Source: a virus. From it: DNA of 32,168 nucleotides. The notes beneath the pieces were generated by a model. The model did no database searches. It saw only the letters and a program-made list of their open reading frames with translations, and was not told the DNA's origin. Location of the stretch: positions 1-32,168 of the IMG/VR virus record IMGVR_UViG_3300025646_000192. One strand, written 5' to 3'. Made by a program: the position numbers and the translations under genes. This document shows, piece after piece, positions 6,180-12,634 of the stretch (position 1 is the stretch's first letter; each line of letters starts with the position of its first letter).

Positions 6180-6365
6180 ATGGATACTGAAAAAGAAAAT
6201 CAAAATAATCAAGTTGACAACAAGGAACTAAGGGCAGTATGGATTGAACCAGATGTTCATGATCTTTTGTGGCAATACAAAGTCAAGCATCGCAAGAAGT
6301 CTATCGGTGAGGTTGCAGGGCATTTCATCAAGCTAGGTATTTGTAACGAGGAACTTGGGAAATGA
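6180..6365 (+). CDS. Small ribbon-helix-helix-like protein (61 aa)
   Basis: Start set at ATG 6180, 6 bases after AAGGAG; an in-frame TTG at 6165 precedes it but would place the ribosome site inside the gene. The N-terminal 15 residues are polar and flexible (DTEKENQNNQVDNKE). Then ELRAVWIEPDVHDLLWQYKVKH is followed by KKSIGEVAGHFIKLGI: a strand, a helix, a turn and a second helix, which matches the size and order of a ribbon-helix-helix DNA-binding domain. It may be a transcription regulator of the replication block. Fold prediction from pattern only. Confidence 0.55.
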   Translation: MDTEKENQNNQVDNKELRAVWIEPDVHDLLWQYKVKHRKKSIGEVAGHFIKLGICNEELGK

Positions 6366-6604
6366 GTGAGTACACAGACGAAGTAGCAAGACAAAGACTC
6401 AAGATAAGAGTTGAGAAGTGGCGTAAATGTGTTAAAAGCATTTATGCTGAAAATACTCCTAATGGCTCATTTATGACAGTTACTTATAACGATGATTCTA
6501 TTAAAAGAATTAATGAGGATGGTACTGAGAGCTATACAACATCACCGCATGATGATGATAGCTTGGTTTGGATGTTTACTCATGGAGAATCAACGCTGTG
6601 GTAA
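6362..6604 (+). CDS. Unknown 80-aa protein
   Basis: Starts with an ATGA overlap on the previous stop. The N-terminal half is a basic helix (DEVARQRLKIRVEKWRKCVKSIY); the C-terminal half has NGSFMTVTYNDDSIKRINEDG, a beta hairpin, and an acidic end with SPHDDDSLVWMF. No family recognised. The last 7 bases of the gene overlap the GTG start of the following nuclease. The pairing with the preceding putative DNA-binding protein may matter for control, but nothing shows this directly. Confidence 0.6.
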   Translation: MSEYTDEVARQRLKIRVEKWRKCVKSIYAENTPNGSFMTVTYNDDSIKRINEDGTESYTTSPHDDDSLVWMFTHGESTLW

Positions 6605-7014
6605 ATAGCAGAAACAAGGGTGCTGCATTTGAACGTAAGATCGTGAATCTAATTAATAAAAGATTAGAGGAACTTGGTCATGAAGATGTAGTCAAAAGAA
6701 ATCTAGATCAGTATCAAACAAAAGGCGAAGCTGATATCTACTTGCGGAACTTAGCGATTGAATGCAAATGCTATGCAGGAGACCCAATCAACTTTGCTAA
6801 AGGCTCTTGGTGGTCACAAGTATGCGAAGCAGCAGGAAACAGTCATACTCCAGTGCTTGTCTATAAGTACAACACTGGTCGTATTAAATATGTCATACCT
6901 GCTCATGCTGTTTGTCCAGATGACAGGATGCCTAAAAATAACAACACCGTAATGTTTGGAGATTTTGATGACTTTCTCGAGTCTCTTAATGTTATATTAC
7001 AGACATGTACATAA
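6598..7014 (+). CDS. PD-(D/E)XK nuclease, Holliday-junction-resolvase-like
   Basis: The likely start is GTG 6598, because GGAG at 6584-6587 has 10-base spacing; an in-frame ATG at 6568 has no ribosome site. With the GTG the protein is 138 residues and begins VVNSRNKGAAFERKIVNLIN, the usual N-terminal helix of archaeal-type resolvases (Glu12). The active-site strands follow: D46 in TKGEADIYL and E55-C-K57 in LAIECKCY. KGSWWSQVCEAAGNSHTPVLVYK and the ...PAHAV end fit the VRR/Hjc-like superfamily. It probably resolves branched replication or recombination intermediates before packaging. The GTG start is itself unusual here. Confidence 0.8.
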   Translation: MVNSRNKGAAFERKIVNLINKRLEELGHEDVVKRNLDQYQTKGEADIYLRNLAIECKCYAGDPINFAKGSWWSQVCEAAGNSHTPVLVYKYNTGRIKYVIPAHAVCPDDRMPKNNNTVMFGDFDDFLESLNVILQTCT

Positions 7015-7184
7015 TGTATGACAATGCTTTTGAATTGTTTTGCCAACAGCGATATCAAAATTACTGTTTGGCATGCGATATCATGGGAATTACTGAAATC
7101 GGTACTTACCATGATTGGAGAAACTCTAACATCGAATGGTTAGAGGATTTATATTTACAAAGTGAAGATCGTTTGCTTCACTAA
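7014..7184 (+). CDS. Unknown 56-aa protein
   Basis: ATG overlaps the resolvase stop (TAATG) and there is no ribosome site of its own, so translation must be coupled. The product MYDNAFELFCQQRYQNYCLA continues with CDIMGITEIGTYHDW and an acidic helix ending LYLQSEDRLLH. Three cysteines at 10, 18 and 21 are present but do not form a clear zinc motif. No family recognised. It sits between the resolvase and the DNA-binding protein. Confidence 0.55.
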   Translation: MYDNAFELFCQQRYQNYCLACDIMGITEIGTYHDWRNSNIEWLEDLYLQSEDRLLH

Positions 7185-7204
7185 TCACTTAATAGGAGAT
7201 ATGT

Positions 7205-7774
7205 ATGAGTGAAGATTTTTTCAGCAATGAAAGCAGCTCTGAGGGCGGTTCTTTAAGATTCTTAAAGTATCTGGTCAAAGAGAAAATGTGGATGGTAGGA
7301 GAAGATTCTGTTGATCTTTCTTACGTTCAAGTTGATGTAGAAACTATGAAAACAGGTATCGGTAGATACTCAGGCGGTTATGAATTTGAGTGGTCACCTG
7401 TATTTGGTTCTAAGTTATACAAAGACGGTTGGTCTGATGCTGTTAGTGTTTGGCTAATGATTCATGGTGAAGATAAACCAGTATTGTTAGAGACAATGGC
7501 AGGACATCAAGTGAGAGCATTCAAGAGCATGTATGAGCAGATCAGAAATGATTTTAGGAATAACCTTCCCAATCTACCTGTCTTCTCTTATAAAGGCTCA
7601 GAGACGTTCAAAACCAAAAGCGGTTATGACAGTGCATCACACACATTTAAGCTAGAAGGCTACAAACCAAGAAAAGACGGTTTTGTTGTACCAGAATGGT
7701 TTAAAGAAGAAGCAGCAGTTGATGCTGAGGTAACGAAGACAGAGGAACTTAAATCAGAAGACATTCCATTCTGA
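7205..7774 (+). CDS. Putative single-stranded-DNA-binding protein with SSB-like DIPF tip
   Basis: A 189-residue protein with AGGAG 6 bases upstream of the ATG. The middle (about residues 20-125) is beta-rich, with WSPVFGSKLYKDGWSDAVSV in a strand-turn pattern of an OB-like fold; I do not recognise the domain for sure. From about 155 the tail is disordered and acidic (KEEAAVDAEVTKTEELKSED) and ends exactly in DIPF. In bacterial SSB the last residues (DDDIPF) recruit repair and replication proteins, so the same tip here is strong circumstantial evidence. Position between the resolvase and the primase-helicase supports a DNA-binding replication role. It ends one base into the next ATG (TGATG). 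Confidence 0.65.
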   Translation: MSEDFFSNESSSEGGSLRFLKYLVKEKMWMVGEDSVDLSYVQVDVETMKTGIGRYSGGYEFEWSPVFGSKLYKDGWSDAVSVWLMIHGEDKPVLLETMAGHQVRAFKSMYEQIRNDFRNNLPNLPVFSYKGSETFKTKSGYDSASHTFKLEGYKPRKDGFVVPEWFKEEAAVDAEVTKTEELKSEDIPF

Positions 7775-9699
7775 TGACTAACGAGGACTGGGCATCAATA
7801 GCTAGACCTGTTGCCTTAGAAGTATTAGGCGAGCCTACATCTGAATCATCTTCTGAGATGAGGTGGAATAAAAAGGGCAGCATGTGCTTGAATAAGGACA
7901 CAGGTCAGTTCTATGATTTTGAAAATCGTGAAGGTGGCGGTACTCATTGGTTTCTAAATAAGTTTGACGTAGACGTGAAAGAAACGTTAGATAGATTTGG
8001 TTTTAGTGATGTGGGAGAAAATTTAGGCACTACTTATTTTTTCCCTTCTCAAAAGGTGTCTAAACCTTCCGCATCACTATCCTCAGAAGAGCTGAGAAAG
8101 CTCTGGACTGAAGCGGTAGTTAAAATCAAGTATGCAGACAATTTTATTGTTCTCAGATTCCCTGAGGGACATAAAAGAAGTTATCAAAAATATTGTCCAT
8201 TTAGTAAACAAGAGAATGATCAATGGCTCATGAAGAGACCATCTGGGCAATTGCCTTTATATTTAACACCTAACAGAGATGCGACACTACCTGTCGTATT
8301 GGTCGAAGGTGAGAAAGCAGCAATAGCTGCAGAAAAGATATATGAAGGGCAAGTAGCTTGTCATCATGGCGGTGTTAGCGGATGGAGCAAAACAGATTGG
8401 TCACCGTTGTTTGGTAGAGATGTATTTATTTTTCCAGATAATGATGATGCAGGTTTTGGATTTGCTAACGATATTGGTACTTATCTAGAGACACATAAGT
8501 GTAATGTTTGGAAAGCTAAACCACCTGTTGAATTAAATGAGAAAGAAGATCTGCATGAAGCATTAGAAAAAGGCATTTTTAGCAGTTCTGATGTGTTTGT
8601 GAATTATGTCAAAAGCAATCCATTACAAAGACCTAAAGGAACTTTCTATTTAGAACGTGCTGATAAGCTAATGTCAGAAGTAGATCATCCTGAATGGTTA
8701 ATAAAGAATGTGGTTGAGAGATCAAGTCTCTTAGGCATATTTGGTAAACCTAAAGATGGTAAATCTTTTGTGGCTATCGCAATGGCAGCATCTATTGCTA
8801 AAGGCTCTAACTATTACGGTTATGAGACAACTCAAGCACCAGTAGTTCTGTTAGCAGGTGAGGGTCTCAGAGGTGTTAAGCGTAGACTTGCTGTGTATTC
8901 GCAAGAAATGCATGATCTAAGCGGTTGTCCTTTGTTCTTATCTAACAGAGGAACAAGAGTTCTGGATGATGATGAGTTTGAGAAACTAAAGCAAGAACTG
9001 GATTTGATTGAAGCAAAACAAGGCTCAATCGGATGTATTATTTTCGATACCTTAAACAGAAACTACGGCAGTGGCTCAGAGAACTCCACAGAGGACATGA
9101 CATTGTTTATCAGTAGGTTAGATAGTCTTATTCATAAATACAACGCTGCGGTGATCGTAGTGCATCATACAGGACATAATAACTTTGGCAGACAAAGAGG
9201 GTCATCTGTTCTTGGTGCATCTATGGACTATGAATTTAAGGTCACGAGAGAAGATAGCGGTGGTGATATGTTTGTAACTGTTGAGCAGACCCTTAATAAA
9301 GATGGTATGGGCATGGCTACTATGGACTTTAAGTTTGTAGAAGCTCAGATAAATGGGTTTGACGGATTAACATCTGGATACTTAGAACTTACGGAAGATA
9401 AACCTGAAATTAAGAAGTCTATGAATGCAGCTCATGCAATGATAGATAAAGCACTTACTAATCTTGCGACACTAAAGGTCGTAGCAGATGGTGGTGCTTC
9501 AGAGGATTACTGGTTCAAACCAAGTGATCTAACAGGCAAGGTCAAGAAGGTTAGAGGTGAAGGAATTATGTCTGATGGCAATATTAGGACTTATTTAAGC
9601 AAAATGAAGGAGTCTGATGATATATGTCATGACCCTAAAACTGACACTTATCAATCTATTCAATACAAAAGAAAGGTCGATTTTGATGAAATTAACTAA
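7774..9699 (+). CDS. Bifunctional primase-helicase (Toprim + RecA-like helicase)
   Basis: A 641-residue protein. The N-terminal 60 residues carry C38 and C141-type positions but no full zinc ribbon. A Toprim domain follows: VEGEKAA (Glu178/Glu180) and FPDNDDAG (Asp222/224/225). A RepA/RecA-like ATPase occupies about 300-520: Walker A GKPKDGKS at 324-331, Walker B CIIFDT ending at Asp425, and VVHHTGH at 462-468. The C-terminal 100 residues look like a winged-helix region (SDLTGKVKKVRGEG...DGNIRTYLSKM). It would prime and unwind phage DNA with the host polymerase, as no phage polymerase is seen. The iteron array starts 7 bases after its stop, as expected if it or the next gene binds an origin. 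Most similar layout: RepA-like primase-helicases of marine siphophages. Confidence 0.85.
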   Translation: MTNEDWASIARPVALEVLGEPTSESSSEMRWNKKGSMCLNKDTGQFYDFENREGGGTHWFLNKFDVDVKETLDRFGFSDVGENLGTTYFFPSQKVSKPSASLSSEELRKLWTEAVVKIKYADNFIVLRFPEGHKRSYQKYCPFSKQENDQWLMKRPSGQLPLYLTPNRDATLPVVLVEGEKAAIAAEKIYEGQVACHHGGVSGWSKTDWSPLFGRDVFIFPDNDDAGFGFANDIGTYLETHKCNVWKAKPPVELNEKEDLHEALEKGIFSSSDVFVNYVKSNPLQRPKGTFYLERADKLMSEVDHPEWLIKNVVERSSLLGIFGKPKDGKSFVAIAMAASIAKGSNYYGYETTQAPVVLLAGEGLRGVKRRLAVYSQEMHDLSGCPLFLSNRGTRVLDDDEFEKLKQELDLIEAKQGSIGCIIFDTLNRNYGSGSENSTEDMTLFISRLDSLIHKYNAAVIVVHHTGHNNFGRQRGSSVLGASMDYEFKVTREDSGGDMFVTVEQTLNKDGMGMATMDFKFVEAQINGFDGLTSGYLELTEDKPEIKKSMNAAHAMIDKALTNLATLKVVADGGASEDYWFKPSDLTGKVKKVRGEGIMSDGNIRTYLSKMKESDDICHDPKTDTYQSIQYKRKVDFDEIN

Positions 9700-9705
9700 T
9701 AATTT

Positions 9706-9834
9706 ACTGCATAAAACTGCATATAAACTGCATAAAACTGCATATAAATTATCAATTTTTCCGCATATTTCTGCATATATACCCTTAGGGTATATGCAGT
9801 ATGCGGTAAATAATGGGCAGTAAACTTTATGCGG
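9706..9834 (+). repeat. Iteron array with palindrome: candidate replication origin/operator
   Basis: Nine copies of the heptamer (C)(T/C)GCATA lie in 129 bp. Six are direct, at 9707, 9717, 9728, 9738, 9761 and 9771, spaced 10-11 bp (one helical turn). Three are inverted, at 9793, 9800 and 9828. The first four form two perfect tandem 21-bp units (9706-9726 and 9727-9747). Around 9771-9799 a near-palindrome has arms ending TATACCC and GGGTATA around TTA. The last heptamer covers the ATG of the gene at 9829. This is the iteron-plus-hairpin look of a replication origin, or of an operator for the downstream gene; the neighbouring primase-helicase fits. Confidence 0.75.
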
Positions 9835-10359
9835 AAGAAGAATACAATATTAGAAAAGAAAGAATTTAGTCCTCATGTTCTGAGACTGATAAAAGAGTAC
9901 AAACAACAGGAGATTAATCTTCTCAATCTATGGGGAAGTGAAGCAAGAGTCCTATCGCTTGTGTCTAACGAATTACGTCTTAAATTTAAAAAGGCACGTG
10001 ATTTATACGGAGATGCATATCACTCAAAAGACGATGCCAAGATGCTTGAAATGATCAATATGATGAAACGTGCTTTTGACGTTTTGATTAAAGATCTAAG
10101 AGATCAGGGCTATCGAGAAGTAGAAGCTGATATCAGATGCTTTGATTGGGATGGTGATCTCTGGTATGTGACAGATATGGATTATCAATTACCAAGAGCA
10201 AGAGCAACAACTGGAGACCCTAATGCAAATTACATTAGCATTCAGGAACTATTGCGAGCTGTACCAAAAGAGATGATGGACATGAGACTTCTGTTAGCTA
10301 AACAATTTGAAGGTAGTAGCTTTCAGTATGTGAAGAAAGTAAAAAGCAATGATAGTTAG
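9829..10359 (+). CDS. Unknown 176-aa protein behind the iteron array
   Basis: The ATG lies inside the last iteron (TATGCGG). There is no clear ribosome site; GCAG at about 9817 is weak. The protein is basic at its N-terminus (MRKKNTILEKKEF) and helical through residue 95, then has EVEADIRCFDWDGDLWYVTDMDYQ, an acidic beta stretch with several aspartates that could bind metal. The C-terminus is helical (IQELLRAVPKEMMDMRLLLAKQF). No family recognised. An origin- or operator-binding protein that regulates itself would suit its site, but this is inference from position alone. Confidence 0.6.
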   Translation: MRKKNTILEKKEFSPHVLRLIKEYKQQEINLLNLWGSEARVLSLVSNELRLKFKKARDLYGDAYHSKDDAKMLEMINMMKRAFDVLIKDLRDQGYREVEADIRCFDWDGDLWYVTDMDYQLPRARATTGDPNANYISIQELLRAVPKEMMDMRLLLAKQFEGSSFQYVKKVKSNDS

Positions 10360-10855
10360 ATTTAGTAAACAGGAAACATCAGAATGCAAACAAGCAGCAT
10401 CATTAAGATGGCAATTAGCTAGAGCTGCTAATGTAGCTAATCAAAGAAAAGACCAGTCAAGAACAGATCAAGATATTGATTATATTGGAGTAAAAGGTGA
10501 ATTAGCTGTTGCTAAAGTGTTGCAAATCAATCATGACATACACAAAGGTGGCATAGACCCAAATATAGATATGTGGTATCTAGAGATATCTATAGATGTT
10601 AAAACCACATTTAAACCGAATGGTCATTTGATATTCAAAAGTCTTGATGCTTTCAAATCCGATATAGCTATTCTTTGCTCTAAGGTTGAAGACTCTGAAG
10701 ATATATTGATTGAGGGTTGGTGTACCAACAAAGAATTTAACAATGAAGCAAGAATGGTAAATCTTGGTGCATACGAATGCTTAGGAATTCCAAGTGTTGA
10801 GCTACGTAAGATAGAGCAATTGTGGAAATTTTTAACAATGAAAAGAGTTCAATAG
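10349..10855 (+). CDS. PD-(D/E)XK nuclease-like protein
   Basis: A 168-residue protein overlapping the previous gene by 11 bases. The N-terminus is a helix with conserved-looking KGELAVAKVL (Glu51), a helix typical of the first acidic residue in these nucleases. It is followed by IDPNID (Asp70/74) and the strand ISIDVKTTF (Asp83-x-Lys85), the (D/E)xK signature. Later strands GHLIFKSLDAFKSDIAILCSK complete the fold. This small-nuclease type occurs in many phages with no assigned role. It is the fourth such nuclease in this window and distinct in sequence from the others. Confidence 0.7.
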   Translation: MIVRFSKQETSECKQAASLRWQLARAANVANQRKDQSRTDQDIDYIGVKGELAVAKVLQINHDIHKGGIDPNIDMWYLEISIDVKTTFKPNGHLIFKSLDAFKSDIAILCSKVEDSEDILIEGWCTNKEFNNEARMVNLGAYECLGIPSVELRKIEQLWKFLTMKRVQ

Positions 10856-10863
10856 GAGAAGAA

Positions 10864-10977
10864 ATGACTGGGAAAGGTAGCAGACCTAGAAAGATTAAAG
10901 ATTATAAAAAGTTCTCAGAAGCATGGGATAAAATATTTGGCAACAAGAAAGATAAATCTAAGAAGGAGAAAAAATGA
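10864..10977 (+). CDS. 37-residue conserved basic protein
   Basis: AGGAG is 6 bases upstream of the ATG. The peptide starts MTGKGSRPRKIKDYKKFSEA and continues with WDKIFGNKK and a lysine-rich tail. The G-K-G-S-x-P-R ... W-D-x-I-F pattern is one I recognise in small proteins of many phages, often encoded near DUF3310 as here. The function is unknown. The end overlaps the DUF3310 start by 4 bases (ATGA). Confidence 0.7.
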   Translation: MTGKGSRPRKIKDYKKFSEAWDKIFGNKKDKSKKEKK

Positions 10978-11195
10978 AGAAAGATATGGTCAACCATCCA
11001 CCACATTACAATAGCGGTGGAGTAGAATGCATCGATTACATCAAACAACAATTGGGTGCTAACTTCCCTTCATATCTAGAAGGCAGTATCATTAAGTACA
11101 TGCATAGGCATAAATATAAAGATGCCAACATACAAGATCTGCAGAAGGCTAGATGGTATCTGGATAAGCTAATAGAACATTATGAAAACTTATGA
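10974..11195 (+). CDS. DUF3310 protein (73 aa)
   Basis: VNHPPHYNSGGVECIDYIKQ is the standard start of DUF3310, followed by SYLEGSIIKYMHRHKYKDAN and DLQKARWYLDKLIEHY. The family is often labelled a nucleotide kinase-like or 'protein 1.7' relative, after T7 gene 1.7, which phosphorylates dGMP and dTMP. That link is established for T7 but not for this short version. AAGGAG precedes the ATG. It likely acts in nucleotide supply during phage DNA synthesis. The end overlaps the next gene by 4 bases. Confidence 0.88.
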   Translation: MKKDMVNHPPHYNSGGVECIDYIKQQLGANFPSYLEGSIIKYMHRHKYKDANIQDLQKARWYLDKLIEHYENL

Positions 11196-11368
11196 AACAA
11201 AAGAAGACTATTGATTTAGATTATAAATGGCTCAAGAAACAAATTGACTCAGGCAAGTCGTCACATGATGTGGCTAACAGCTTGGATATCAGCAAGAGTA
11301 GTGTGCTTAGATATGCAGATGAGTTTGGTCTTAAGTTCAAAGGTAAGTCTCATTGGAGAAAGATATGA
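11192..11368 (+). CDS. Mini helix-turn-helix protein (58 aa)
   Basis: The ATG at 11192 overlaps the DUF3310 stop and the end overlaps the next ATG. Residues 11-46 (YKWLKKQIDSGKSSHDVANS then LDISKSSVLRYADEFGLK) form the helix-turn-helix used by recombinase/resolvase and sigma-like domains: a first helix, then SSHDVANSLDIS-KSSVLRYADEFG as the paired helices. The rest is basic. It may be a small transcription regulator for the late genes that follow, or the DNA-binding part of a packaging factor. Prediction rests on pattern alone. Confidence 0.65.
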   Translation: MKQKKTIDLDYKWLKKQIDSGKSSHDVANSLDISKSSVLRYADEFGLKFKGKSHWRKI

Positions 11369-12000
11369 CAGTTAAGATAGATATCAGAACTAACGTTAAA
11401 GAATTAGCAGCAGAATTAACTTTATTTCAAAAGAAACATCTGCCAAACATAGTATCTGATGCATTGAATGAAGTAGGTGTTGATGCAGTCAATGCATTGA
11501 GAAGTCAGTTCGCTAAGAAGTTAGACAGACCTAAACCAGACACTGTTAAATCACCAATACTCTTTAAAGCAAAACCTAAAGACTTGTCTGCATTGGTATT
11601 GATTAAAGATAAGTGGAATAAAGGTAAAGCACCTGCTGAATATCTTGAGCCAATGTTAGAAGGCAGCACACGTCTACCAGAGAAGAACTTTGTTATCACA
11701 CCTAGAGACGTAACCAAGACCAACAGGTTTGGTAACATCACTAAGGCACAGCGAACCAAGTACTTCGAAGATAAAGAAAAATATTTCACTGGTATTCCTA
11801 AGGGAATGCCAGATGCTAAGTATGGTATCTGGGAACGGATGGGCGGTGGTGCAAGTGGTAGTAGCATCAGGAAAGTAGTTAACCTAGCCAAGTCACAACG
11901 ATTTGCAAAACGCTTTGACTTCTTCAAAACAGTTAATGGAATTGTTAAAGCCAAGATGGATAAGGCATTAAGCAGGAACATGAAGCGATATGTCAAATAG
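11365..12000 (+). CDS. Minor tail protein Z-like / structural protein
   Basis: I start at ATG 11365 (TGGAGAA upstream); an in-frame TTG at 11353 contains the ribosome site. The 211-residue basic protein has an N-terminal helix (VSDALNEVGVDAVNALRSQF), a central strand region with KAKPKDLSALVLIKDKW, and a basic C-terminal helix. Size, charge and the ALN-x(n)-ALRSQ pattern recall lambda gpZ (Minor_tail_Z) and related head-tail proteins. If so it is out of place, just before terminase. No enzyme motifs are visible. The gene ends the accessory block: a 109-bp gap follows. Confidence 0.45.
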   Translation: MTVKIDIRTNVKELAAELTLFQKKHLPNIVSDALNEVGVDAVNALRSQFAKKLDRPKPDTVKSPILFKAKPKDLSALVLIKDKWNKGKAPAEYLEPMLEGSTRLPEKNFVITPRDVTKTNRFGNITKAQRTKYFEDKEKYFTGIPKGMPDAKYGIWERMGGGASGSSIRKVVNLAKSQRFAKRFDFFKTVNGIVKAKMDKALSRNMKRYVK

Positions 12001-12109
12001 CTGCAGATTCATATACATAGGTTCTTCTAGCGTAACCCATGTGGGTTATTCGCGACCCCAGAATTTTCCTAGTGTCAGTCTGTCTCAACTAAGGTAATTA
12101 GAGCAAAGT
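12001..12109 (+). other. Non-coding gap before terminase: hairpin and candidate cos site
   Basis: The 109-bp stretch has no reading frame of note. It contains the hairpin TAACCCA-TG-TGGGTTA (12033-12048), flanked by GCG (12030) and CGC (12051), then a GC-rich spot CGCGACCCCAGAA, unlike the AT-rich surroundings. Lambda-type phages carry cos just upstream of the small terminase gene, so this is the natural place for the TerS-binding and cutting site. The hairpin could also be a terminator or operator. The small subunit's ribosome site is weak (AGAGCAAAGT). Confidence 0.4.
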
Positions 12110-12634
12110 ATGGCTACACAGAGAGAAGTTGCTGAACATTTAGACTTATCAGTTAAAAGAGTCTCAGAACTCATTAGAGACGGTATTTTGCCCTCTAAAA
12201 TGGGTAAAAGTCCGCTAAATATGGATGTTTGCAGGATTGCTTACATTTCTTACCTTAGAAAACTGGGTGGATACCATAAAAGATCTGGTACAGGCGATAT
12301 TGCAGAAGAGAAGACCAAACTTACTGCAGCTCAAGCAAGAAAGGCAGAATTAGAAGTAGAGCAGTTAGAAGGAAATCTTATTCCTGCTCAATTGGTACAA
12401 GATACATGGATTGAATATGTATCTAACGCTAGAGCAAAGTTAATAGCTTTACCCACAAGAATTGCACATCAAGTAATCTCTGTGGATAACTATGCTGAAG
12501 CAGAACAAGTCATAAAGGAGAGAGTTCACGAAGCATTGGATGAACTAGCAAACAATGGAATACCTAAGAAATATAGAAAAGGTGATACAGGAGACGAACC
12601 AGATATGGGCAGCTCCACCGAATCTCAAGATTAG
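12110..12634 (+). CDS. Terminase small subunit (Nu1-like)
   Basis: A 174-residue protein. Residues 3-25 (TQREVAEHLDLSVKRVSELI) form the N-terminal winged helix-turn-helix of Nu1-type small terminases, which binds cos/pac DNA. This is followed by LNMDVCRIAYISYLRKLGG, a long helical middle with KTKLTAAQARKAELEVEQLEG (oligomerisation) and an acidic C-terminal tail that should contact TerL. It begins the packaging/head block. Its 3' end overlaps the TerL frame by 80 bases. A weak ribosome site suggests modest expression. Confidence 0.85.
   Translation: MATQREVAEHLDLSVKRVSELIRDGILPSKMGKSPLNMDVCRIAYISYLRKLGGYHKRSGTGDIAEEKTKLTAAQARKAELEVEQLEGNLIPAQLVQDTWIEYVSNARAKLIALPTRIAHQVISVDNYAEAEQVIKERVHEALDELANNGIPKKYRKGDTGDEPDMGSSTESQD

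Noticed and set aside
9706-9777. CRISPR array
   Set aside because: The units are short and separated by only 3-4 bases with no spacers; iterons fit far better.
9617-9823. A 68-codon open frame over the helicase end and the iteron array
   Set aside because: Its second half is translated from the tandem heptamers and gives a repetitive low-complexity peptide; it has no ribosome site. The repeats explain it better.
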